The notes under the pieces: generated by a model
Databases searched by the model: none
What the model saw: the letters and a program-made list of their open reading frames with translations, nothing else
Told to the model about the DNA's origin: nothing
NCBI RefSeq assembly: GCF_040807025.1
Contig: NC_090952.1
Span: forward strand, 26,719,068-26,783,067
DNA: 64,000 bases
Reading direction: 5' to 3'
DNA from: Struthio camelus
Lineage: Eukaryota; Chordata; Aves; Struthioniformes; Struthionidae
Translations under genes and position numbers: made by a program
Part shown: piece after piece, positions 51,810 through 62,094 of the stretch
Layout: every line of letters starts with the position of its first letter
Position numbering within the stretch: position 1 is the stretch's first letter

Positions 51810-52621
51810 ATGGCCTCCATCAAGGTCTATTACAGCAGCGTGACGGGGTCCCGGCAGGTGAGCGGCGGCCGGAGCCGGCCCCGGCCCCGGCCCCGGCCCC
51901 GGCCCCGGCAGGGGGGCCGCAGCGGCGGCGCCTCGGCTCGGTGCCGCTCTCTCTGAGCGCAGGTGCGGCAGCGGCAGGCGGCGGTCCGGCGGATCCTGGA
52001 CGTGAACCGGCTGCAGTACGAGCTGATCGACGTGTCGGCCGGCGAGGGGCGGCTGCGGGAGATGCGCGACAAGGCGGGCGACCCGCAGGCCGTGCCCCCG
52101 CAGATCTTCAACGGCGACGAGTACTGCGGGGTAAGTAAGGGCCGAGCGCCGCCGGCGGGCTCCCCTCGGCCTAAGGGAAAGCTGCACCTCGACCTGATGG
52201 CGAGGGGGATCAGGCCTCCCCCCCGCCCCGGCATCGAGCAGGAAGAGGGGGGCAGTTCACACCGCCCTCGGGCCGCGGGTTGCCGGCGCTGCCGTGCGCC
52301 TCCCAGCTAGGCCTTACTGGCTGTGGACTCGGCATCGCGGCGGCAAGCAGGTTCATTTGGCTTTAAGGCCGCGGTCGTGGTTGCGAACCGCTCGAGTTCT
52401 TTGCGTAAACAACAAAAATAACTTGCCCGATGTGCTGGGAAGGGACTCAAAGCGGGGCTGAAGTCCCGTGGGAACTACATTGCTCAATGACGTTGCTCGC
52501 TTTTCTGCTCGTTTTTAAGGATTTTGAGATGCTATACCAAGCAACTGAAAATGAAGAAGTGTCCAAGTTCCTGAAGATGACCTCGATAGACAAGCCTGCA
52601 CGAGAGGAGATTACTGTCTAA
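51810..52621 (+). CDS. SH3BGRL3-like thioredoxin-fold protein, 105 aa, 3 exons
   Basis: Small glutaredoxin/thioredoxin-fold protein of the SH3BGR family, which lacks the CxxC redox centre and acts as an adaptor or modulator. Exons: 51810-51857, 51963-52130, 52520-52621. Seen: start MASIKVYYSSVTGSRQ, then RILDVNRLQYELIDVS (26-41), LREMRDKAGDPQAVPPQIFN (47-66) and GDEYCGDFEMLYQA (67-80). It matches SH3BGRL3 (VTGSR, RILD--R-QY-L-D-S, EMR--AG-P-A-PPQI-NGD-YCGD) better than SH3BGRL. The G|D intron position after YCG is the same as in SH3BGRL. Unlike SH3BGRL3, it has a C-terminal extension of about 12 residues ending EEITV. Splice sites are canonical (CAG|GTGAGC, GGG|GTAAGT). Orthology to SH3BGRL3 itself is doubtful given the neighbourhood, so it may be a separate paralogue. 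Confidence 0.92.
51877..51906 (+). repeat. (GGCCCC)5 hexanucleotide in intron 1
   Basis: Five perfect GGCCCC units (GGGGCC on the minus strand), starting 19 bases after the exon 1 donor. Same unit as the repeat that expands in human C9orf72. Confidence 0.95.
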
Positions 52622-52692
52622 AGGACTGTTTTTGGCATTTGGTAGTTCATGAATGTGACATACTAAACGTCTGTATTTTGTTAGGTACTCAG

Positions 52693-52842
52693 AATAAACA
52701 TCCTGGAATTTATTATGATACAATGCTTCTATTTTCTGTAGTAAAATAGTGATCTCTGCTTCATTGTGTTAAGCCAGCTTTTAGAAGCCTTTTGCGTGTT
52801 CTAGAGAGTTTCACAATATAGTTCAAAACTGTTCATAATAAA
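52693..52842 (+). terminator. Two AATAAA signals of the SH3BGRL3-like gene
   Basis: AATAAA at 52693-52698 (71 nt past the stop) and again at 52837-52842, fitting short and longer 3' UTR forms. Confidence 0.7.
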
Positions 52843-54254
52843 CTTCTCAGTCTAAAATGTTATATACCAAGATCACATAGTATGGACGAATCACAAAATA
52901 CTTCTGTTTTTGTAGGACACCCATTCCAAGACACCTGCTTGGTAATTATTTACTTTCTGATCTATTCAGATGGGCTTCACACCTCATCCTTTTTCATGCT
53001 AAGCGTAATCCATTTCCAAAACAAGTGTTATGATAGTCTCCACTCTGCTTTCATGAAAGCACCTAGTAGTTTCACCAGCTGATTCCTGTTCATGCTGTTC
53101 ATTTTCCATAGCAAAAGAGGTTTCAAGCAGAGCTTAACTTACTGTGGGGCTAAGATGACCTCTGGGTTTTTTTTTTTGCTCCCGTGCATGAATATAGCAG
53201 ACAGCATGACACTGGTCATTCAGAAACATTAGTGTGTTGACTCCAAAAAAGGAACATAAACTAGGTGGAAGAAACATGATGCTAGTACTCAGCTCTGGAA
53301 TGGAACGCATGGATATGAGTGATAGGTAGATGCCTTCATTTTCCTTGCACCTTCAATCAGCTCTTCATCAGAGGCTGGGGATGAAGGAGGGAAACGTAAA
53401 CTTGGAATGCCTGTCCCTAAGTAATAACACTAAGTTTATCACTAATAAGTAATATGCTTTCCCAGTCTTGTACTTACCTCACAAAAAAAAAAAAATGAAA
53501 AAGCAAGACCAGCAAAAGAGGAAATCAGTAGTTCAAGGCAGGAAACCTCAATGGTTTGTTCCCAGGTAGTGACTTGTCTCAGTTTCATTTTAAAGTGGCT
53601 ACAAAATTCTCTTACCATAATGAGGAAAACACAGACGACATGTGGCCTGATTAAGCTCTTAGATTCAGACTTATCAATAACCTGTATTATTATATGAATG
53701 TATTTAAATAATTCCTTTGAAAAATGCATATTAGGATGTTCCTAGCAAGTATTTTTTCTTGTATTTCTCAACTTGTGAGCTTGCATGAACAGCTTTAGCT
53801 AACATTGCAACCTTTTTCTCATTTCATGTTAAAAAAATTAAAAAGACTCAGATTTTTGTATACAGTACGTGAAAGAACTCTTTATCAGCTCAAGTAACAG
53901 AGCTGCAGAAGAGCCAGTCATTTATTCAGCATACTTAATCATGTAAAATCTCACTGCTGTGGACTAAAACTTCACTTTAAGTTAGCTAACTCTATTTAGG
54001 AGCCCACATTCTAAGCTTTCTCTTTGTCAAATTAACCTCACTCAACTCTGATGAAGGCTATTCAATAAATGACTAGCAGGCATGTATCTCCACTATGCAT
54101 ACCTTGAACGTATATTGCAAGATATTTCTGGTGTTTGAAATATGTGCAACATGAGCTAAATGATATAATCACACTTTACAGAATTTTCCACAAAGTATGG
54201 ATTAAGAATATTAAATGAGAAATGAGTAAAATACCACATTCAATGGTAGAAAAG
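52843..54254. other. Spacer between convergent genes
   Basis: AT-rich, with a poly-T run near 53165 and a poly-A run near 53480. No gene or recognisable element. Confidence 0.5.
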
Positions 54255-57200
54255 TTTATTACAGTGCACACCATTATAACCTGAAATAGCAAGTTAAGAA
54301 AACATATGCAGACATGCATTTTGTTTTTAAACATATTTTTGAAACTGATTTGTATTGAGCTTTACATTAATGAATAACAATAACTTGGTTTTTTTTGTTT
54401 TAAGACTTTTATAAACAGACAAGAAAACAAGATTTATTCAGGTTATACAAGTAAAGTGTATATACAGTGAAAGTAAATGGGATTCCTTATAATTAGAAAC
54501 ACCATCAGAAGCCTTTTTCCCTAACTTACATTATGGACCATTTTTAAGACACTAAATGGTGGAGAGCAAGAGTGAAAGACAAGCAATAAACACTACTTAA
54601 AGACATCAGGATAACTGACAGCTCTCAGTTGTGCTTTAGTTGTTTAGACATAGCAAAAAGTCGATCCTATAAATAGAAAGCAAGTAAGCTCCCTTCTAAC
54701 AAACCACTCTAAAAATTTAGTGATCGGTTTCCTTAAGAGCATCTGAATGTAAGTCTGCGATTTGGGCAAATCCTGGTACAGTTTAGGGGTTGAAAAACAT
54801 ATCTTCTATAGCGATGCTGGGTGGTGTAATACTTCAGTATGTAAAGCACGTGGACTCTTAAAGGAATGCACCTGCTGGCTCTAGCAGGCAAATAGAGAAG
54901 GTAAAAATGAATAGCTTTTGTTTAAATAGGCATCTAACACTGCTCTCTCTGGCAACATAGGTATTAAATAACATAGCCCCCCTGTTGTGAACAGCATAAA
55001 GCTAATTAATTACACATTGGAAAAAAAAGCAGCTCAGGCTGTTTGGCAAGCTTTACAGGCATGGGGTGAAGTTGATTTGCCCTGTCCACTTTGACCTGAT
55101 AACTGCTTTTGGGGAGGAGTAGGAAAGCAGGTTAATTAGGAAGTATATTCAATAGTCTCCTAAAAACCAAAAGAACTCCAAAGACTTGATTTTATGCAGA
55201 TGCTTCCTAAATAATTAAAACACCTTAACTGCAATAGGTGAGAGAGACAATAGATCATGTCATGCATTACGTTCACTTTATTATATAGGTCCTAGCTTGG
55301 GGGGCTGGGTTTTTTAAAAAAATCCCATTATTTTCACTTGGAAACACCACTTTTTTCAGCTAAGAGGGCCACTTCAAACCATGGAGATATCATGCAAAAA
55401 AGTCAAGACTGTGAGAAAGCATTCTGAAACAGTTTTATTGGAATGATTCAGGAATGGTTAATATACAGTTTAAATACTCATTGCCTGCCTTCTACATAGT
55501 AAAAATACAGTGTTCAAGAAAGAAATGAACAAATTCAATTGTTGCAGCCATCATTAACCTAAAAACAAGTATGTGAACCAGAGAAGTAGCATATAGGGAA
55601 CACATCCCTACCACTCCTAATTGCAAAAGGTCTTCATCAAAACAAAGGCAAGTTTTACACACAGCCCACAACAGAAAGATTTTAGGTATTTTTCAGTTTG
55701 TGTTGGTGCCTTGTTCCCCGGACAAAGAAGTAATTCAGTCTGTCTCGACAGAACTTTCTTAGGAATGCAGATAGTTTGAATGCTACCATATGGCAAGGAC
55801 AGGGGGACTAGATGAGGGAACTGACTTTGCTTTCTTAAACTTGGAGATTTTCTTGACTCTTAGAAATAGAGTTTGACCTTTTTTCAGAATGTTTTGGGTC
55901 ACTGAACTGACAGAATTTGGCAGTCACTTTCAATTACAGCTTCTCCAAAATAATGACCGTAATGCACAAAACTTATGCCATACTTTCCTTACACAGGAAA
56001 CTGCAAATAAGCACGAGTATAGTGACTTGTGTGTCAAATTCCACCTTCTTCACAAAACTTCACCCAGTATTCTTTCCTACTTTCTCCAAAACTTGACCAG
56101 TAGGTTTAGACAAAGAGAAAGATTATGCCAATATTAAGAAAGCAAGCTCACCTCAGTTTAGAATGATGCAATCACAGTGAATGATTAAAATCAGACACTG
56201 GATGTAAAATGCAACCCACCTTCCATCCCGAAAAGATCCTAAAAGCAAAGTCTACAAAACGTCAGCAATTACTGATAAAGCCTGTTAATAAGAAAGCACA
56301 AATGCATGTGTTAATCTTGACGATGAGGCAACATTAATCCATCCCTCTGTATTTTGATACTGTGCCTGCTTTTGTAAGCACAAGCTTCAGACAGCTAGCT
56401 ACTCCCAGGCCCCCAAATCAGGGAGGGAAAAAAAGAGCAGCAAAAAAACTTAACTACCTTGGCTCCACACTAGATGCGTTCACTCTGACATCTGTGGAAG
56501 TTTTATGATGATCTTCTCTAGAAGAACTTTCTCCAACCAGAAGCAAGTAGCTGCATTTCTCTTTTAATGGATGCTGACAAAATCATTAGTTGTAGTGAAT
56601 GGAACAAAAGCCCCATACAAATGTTGGTGAGAGAAGTATTGCATTACTGCACTTTAGCCGGTCTTTGCAAACATAAATTTTTTCTTTTGTCCTGCTCCTA
56701 CTTTCAGAATTTAAAACTATAAGCTGTAAGCCGTTTTAGAAAATATTTTAAAAGCACTGCCTCAGTTTTACAGCATCAGTTTAAGTAACTGCATTGGGAT
56801 GATATGCTGCAGCCTTTTGCTGAGCTATACCACCTGTTTCTCTATCTACATAAAGCAAAGAAAACTAAAATGCACGTGTGCAGAGCTATTAGAGTGATCC
56901 TCTAACTTTACAAAGACTAATTATCTTTCTTGCTGTCTTTTGTTGCTTCGGGGAGTAAGTACATCATGTGGTGCAGAATGCATTTTAAATTAGCCACACA
57001 CATTTCTTATTGTTCAGGGCACTTGTACTTATTTATATTTTTGCAGAATATGGCCAAGAAACGTAGGCTATCTGATGAACACTGGGAGTACACACAGGCT
57101 AATATTGCACAAGGTAAATTCACCAATACAAGATACTTTTAATAGCTTTGCAATTCCTGTAATAGCTTCATGATAAGGCAATGGCAATAGAAATAAGTTT

Positions 57201-58236
57201 TTAAACCTTAAAAAAAAAAAGTCCTGCTCAATTGCAATAGTTCTTGCTATTCAAACACTTAACACTACTTCTTCATTTGAAAAAAGTACTATATGCAACT
57301 AATTACTACCACGCACCAAGATACGCAATTACTATAAGCAGTGTGAACCGGTATTTTTGTAAAGAATTACATTAAAGGCTTTCACCCTTACACTGGTAAG
57401 GAAATGCCATTTCTGGCCGTTTTGGCTTATTTGCAACACTACCTGGAAATTAGCGTGTATTTCATTGAGATGCACTGAGTTCTGCACACAAGCATGTAGT
57501 AAAAGTCATGCCTAGGCAGCTACGTGGCCAACTTGCCAATGGAAAGGCTGTCCATTGCCCAAATCCCTTTTTCTTTGTAGGAAGAGCCCACGTGAATCAC
57601 TTACATGAGAAATACATGGCATTTTTCTTTTCTTTTATCATCTGTACAGTGTGTTACAATACAATTTTAAATATCCATTCTACAAAAGAACAAACATCAA
57701 TTCCAAAAGTGACTACAATGGTTATTATACTACACAACACCCCCTACAATTTCATCTTAAATCAGAATCTAAAAAGACACTGAAAAATTCCTGTATATTT
57801 CAGCAACATTTTTGAGGCAACTCAGGCACTAAAGTTAGTATCTGATAAAGTGTAATGCTGTTGCTTTTTTTCTGTATTTTTAAATAGTTGGATATCTAGG
57901 TATAACCCCATCTGCATTAATAGTACTAAAATAGTTTCTTTACGTTTACACAAAATGGACAAATTGCCAAGACAGTTTAAACTATCTGAAAAATCGATCA
58001 TGTCTAATTGCTTCAATTTCCTATGTTTCCAACTTTGTAATAACACACTCCATGTCTTCTCCCTTTATGTTCACATTTTCATCTTGTGTTCAAATTTGTG
58101 TTAATGTACTGTGAATGCTGCAAGCACCAATCAAATGTTAGAAATCACATCTATTTTTCTTGAAGCAGAGACAATTTTACTGTTTTATAAAAAGCCGTGG
58201 AAATTCCCTTTACAAAGCATTTAAGGCAGTTGAAAT
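54255..58236 (-). other. SH3BGRL: Possible 3' UTR of SH3BGRL
   Basis: Downstream of the SH3BGRL stop on the minus strand. Minus-strand AATAAA signals occur at 55434-55439, near 55275 and at 54255-54260; an ATTAAA is at 56573-56578. The true 3' end cannot be fixed from sequence alone. A plus-strand exon candidate at 57047-57113 lies inside. Confidence 0.45.
57047..57113 (+). CDS. Unidentified exon candidate (MAKKRRLSDEHW...)
   Basis: Bracketed by a good acceptor (TTTATATTTTTGCAG) and donor (CAAG|GTAAATT). Its ATG at 57050 opens 21 codons plus one base: MAKKRRLSDEHWEYTQANIA then Q. The composition (basic start, charged, W and Y present) looks coding, and KKRR could be a nuclear signal. I do not recognise the family and found no partner exon. 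It could be the first coding exon of a plus-strand gene, an exonised transposase start, or chance. Confidence 0.3.
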
Positions 58237-58269
58237 TCATGCTTGCTGCTTTGCCAGCGCTTCAGCTTC
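58237..58269 (-). CDS. SH3BGRL: SH3BGRL exon 4 (C-terminus and stop)
   Basis: Ten residues [10 protein letters not shown] and TGA. The acceptor CTGCTGTTTCAG directly precedes. Mammalian SH3BGRL ends EAEVQAKQQA. Confidence 0.95.
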   Translation of the reverse strand, partial: EAEALAKQQA

Positions 58270-61200
58270 CTGAAACAGCAGAACAGAATTACACATATTA
58301 GTACTTTATGCAACAGGACAGCTTACATATACCTGGGCTAGGCACCAATGTCTGTTCAACATAACAAACGTTACAGGAGTATGTGATTGAGCAAAGTGGG
58401 CAGCACTGAGCCCAACTCAAATAGAGTCGAGTCTCCATGCCTAGGATTACATTATAAAGCAAATCCTATACGGTGCTAGCTTTACCTCCAACTCCAGCCT
58501 AGCCCAAACAGGACCTGCAGGAATACGCACTTATTCACCTTCTCTCTGCTGCCTGCTCTGCGTTCCTAACCACAACAAGGGCAGGTTGGACCACAGATGT
58601 CAAAGAACAGATACAACGAGTTATTCCCAGTTCCTGCTGAGATCATGAAACAGTTGCTACAGCTTAGTACACAACTCCCCTAACCTCTAACATTTCTTAG
58701 CACATCTCAGAAGGAACATTAAAAAACAATAACCTGCATTTTTCAGTCTTGGGGTTTCGTACGTTCAGAAGGAAGGCGGTCACCAATGGGAATAAAATGA
58801 CTCGCGTTAACAATTTCCTTGAAAAGGGTTTCTGCAAACTTCTGACTGAAGATTACTGTAATTACATGTTAATGCTAACACGACCTACAAAAAGATGAAC
58901 AGATTCACAGTGCTTTCACTAGGGCACTTCAGGAGAGAGGGTTTGTCTGTTTTTAAGAAAAAGTCCCAAATCTGCTAAAAATCAACTTTTATGTAATTGA
59001 GTTATTTGCTTCAGTGACTGCACAGAAATACTGAAGATCGCAGACTCGGTATCACTGCTAACATAAGCTTGAGTAACTATAACTATTTCAAAAATACGTC
59101 AAACAAGTAAATACTACAAAAAAGACAGGAAGAGAAAAAAGGGAATTCCTGGGAAGCTTGTAAGATTCCCCCACCCCAAAACTAAGGGGGCGGGGGGGGA
59201 ACACAGTCCCTGACCCTGGCCTGCAGGGCAGGAAGGACCACGTGTATCTCTGTTATCTTGGACTTGGGCGATGTCTCGAGTTTTCCTGGCTGGCTGTCCA
59301 AGTGCGTCGCACAGCGCTGCTCAGCCCTGGAGCGTGGGAACGCTGGGGCTGCTGCTCCACCGTCCCCCGTGCTCCCTTTCCGGCCACGTGCCGCAGGCCT
59401 GGGAGCAGACTGGGAAGCCGCAGTGCAGCCACGTGCCTTGTGCAAGGGCAGGCTATCAGTCAGAGACAAAAAAAGGCAGGCAAAAAAGGTGCAAAGACAA
59501 AAAAGGGCAAAAAACCTGGGGAAAAAGCACGTTCTAAATTCTCCAGAAGACAAGGCATTCTTTGAATGGTAACAAAGAGGTGGTTCTCTGCTTTGTAACA
59601 AGTCCATTAGTGGGTCACAGGCACTACAGAAGTTGTATCCAGCCTTTTTTGGCAGAAAATGCAGTTATCAGGTACATATGTTTAAAAGAGGCAGTGGCAA
59701 GCTGAAGACGATTCCTGGTATTTCGCTCTCCCCCTGAGGAAAGCGGGTAGTAGTAACACAAAGCGCGCTCCGCAGTGAACACACTAACCTACCTGTCTTA
59801 AAGGTCAAATTCCCTTTCCTTGGGCCTAATCCTGCAAGCTACCTGGGCAGTGCTCAGCTTTTCAGATCTTAAACTTTCCATCTTTTGCACTTTCCCTTAT
59901 TGCTCCCACGAAGCCCCTCACTGAGCACGCTGTCAGGTCTCAAATAAGTAATCACAGCCTTTAACTCATCCAATCGTCTCCCTTTAAAAGACCCACACCG
60001 CTTGAAGTTGGGATATTTAAGATAAATCGAATGCAAACTGTTTTCTGAGCGCTTCCCTGGGGTCTGTAGGTACATTTGAGCTCTTCATTGCCCAAAGCAC
60101 AAAACAAAGCACCAGTGCTCAGTAGTTATTTCATTTCCCATGCTCGTTTCTGAGGCCCGCCTCACAGTTTTGTTTGGCGTTAATATTGGAACTTTGTATT
60201 CAAACAACTTTCCAAATCTCTCAGACTGACACTTAAAGGAGGTCTGCTGTCAAGGTCCTCTCTTGCAATGCTATTCAGGTTGACCCTAGATCGTTTTCAT
60301 TTTACGTAGCCCCGTACACAGACTCAATGTCTTTAACTGCAGAATGAGCTGTGCGTAGCTATGCTGTAAATGCCAATTGCAGCATCTACAAATCACTTTC
60401 TCGTTCTAGGCAGCAGGCAGTCAGCTTGGTCTGACATCATGTAATTGCGGTACAGATACCAAAGTCAGGCCAACAGCAGAAAACACTGGGTACAAAGTCA
60501 CTTATTCAGAGGTTATCTTCATCGGCTCAAACGCATCCCCAAGCAGCAGCAAGTAGCATGAAAATTCAGCAGAGTACAACCACTTTAAATGTCTCTCCTT
60601 TTTAAGATTAACCTTTTCCTTAAAAGCCACCCTTCGGACAGAATTAGAGCAACTGCTGGCCATGCAGACGGCTTCTGTCAAAGCAGCGACTCGTAGGTTA
60701 GGTACGCAGCGACGTTCGTGCGTGTTACAGAGACGGACGACCTGATTCATCAGGGCACCAACTGTTCCCCGCCGGCACTGCACTTCCAAGGGTGCGGTGG
60801 GTTGTAGCAGCCCACGCAATCAGCCGCAGAGTGAGCAAAGGATAATACAGCGGGACCTGGGAAAGCTTCTGCAATTGAGAAAGCATCCTGCGGTGTCAGT
60901 GCTGCCTCCTGACTCCGGGGCTCCATTCCATTCTGCTCGTTTTTGTGCAATGTTGTGCAGATGCTCCACAAAAAACAGGATTTAAATGACTCTCATGCTG
61001 CGCACAGCTGGCCGCCCGAACCCAACGAGGCGCCACTCAGGGGCATGCATCACAGGTTTTGTTACTCGGGAACTCTCTGCACGAGCCAGAGTTTTTCCTC
61101 ACTACATCATTCACATTAGTGGAGTTATCCCTGGAAATTCATTTGACTCTCCAAACTGCTTGTTTCAGTTTGACCTGTAGTTTGTAACAGTTAATATAAA

Positions 61201-62094
61201 CTGATCATCATCCACCTTTAAAATTACGTCTCTGAGTGATATGTACAGTGTGACCTTCAACTCTTACATGAATAAAGTTGAAAGGAAATGGTGTGTTTAT
61301 CCATTGGGAAAAGAAAGCTGGGAGTGACCTGGTAGATCCTGCTGCATTCAAGTGAAACATCTAAAGCAGCCTTGTCTTATCCTGTCAAAATCCAACAGAG
61401 AATCCCAGTCCATTGCATCTGCGCAGCAGCAACTTGGTTTGCAAGTTGCAAAGGAAAAATAAAGCTTCAGAAAATAGGGTGGAGGAAAAAATTGCTTTCA
61501 AGTAAGTGACTCTGGTTTCAAGGTATTTTCCAATACAAAAGTCTCATCAAAATTTCATCTGAATCATTTTTTCCCCACTAAATTGAAAAATCTTTATTTT
61601 GTCACAATTTCTCTTCATCCAGATTTCTTGGACATTCTTCAGTGCACAAATTAACTACTCTTTCACTTGTTCCCAGGGTGTACAATATAAAAAAAAATCC
61701 AATAAAAAAAATCCAAAGTGGCTCTACAGTGAGAGTATCAAAGGAGCATCAGTCTTGAACACTGAGTTTTTCTGGCAGAAGGACAGGGAGGAACAGGGTC
61801 CAGGTAACAGAACATCCTCTAAATAAATGGGCACATAACAACGTATTGCAGCAGTGCTGAAGTCTGAAAGCTAAAGCCTCTGGAGCCCGAATATCGGACC
61901 AGCAGGTAGATTCATTGGGGCAACCACAAAACACAAAATACCCTACTGTAAGCAGGGAAGAAGAAGGTGTAAAATACAGGCGGTAGTTTAGTGTGAAAAA
62001 CGTATACACCTACCTTTGAACCAGGTGGCGCAGTCAAGCCTAAAAACGCATACACCGCGTTGTTCTCTCGGGCTTCAAAGAAAGCTTCATAATC
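58237..62094 (-). CDS. SH3BGRL: SH3BGRL, last two coding exons (5' part outside window)
   Basis: SH3-domain-binding glutamic-acid-rich-like protein, a small cytosolic thioredoxin-fold adaptor of about 114 residues. Exon 62014-62094 encodes [20 protein letters not shown] then TAPPGSK, nearly identical to mammalian SH3BGRL. Exon 58237-58269 encodes [10 protein letters not shown] and the stop. Both joins are phase 0 and canonical (CCGAAG|GATTAT, TCAAAG|GTAGGT, GTTTCAG|GAAGCT). The first two exons, with the N-terminal strand and PPQIFN motif, are not seen up to 64000 and should lie right of the window. The intron between the two exons (58270-62013) holds no other recognised feature. Confidence 0.95.
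62014..62094 (-). CDS. SH3BGRL: SH3BGRL exon 3
   Basis: Twenty-seven codons from the G|D boundary (DYEAFF) to PPGSK. One visible conservative change from the mammalian protein (DYD to DYE). Pyrimidine-rich acceptor CTTTTTCCCCTCCTTGTCCCC upstream. Confidence 0.96.

Larger units (their letters stand above)
51300..52400. promoter_or_regulatory. CpG island with promoter of the SH3BGRL3-like gene
   Basis: The only long GC- and CpG-dense block in the window. It spans the upstream region, exons 1 and 2, and the start of intron 2. A CCAAT box lies at 51728-51732 and overlapping GC boxes at 51742-51755. No TATA box is visible. This is typical of a broadly expressed gene. Long open frames in the island are composition effects. 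Confidence 0.9.
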
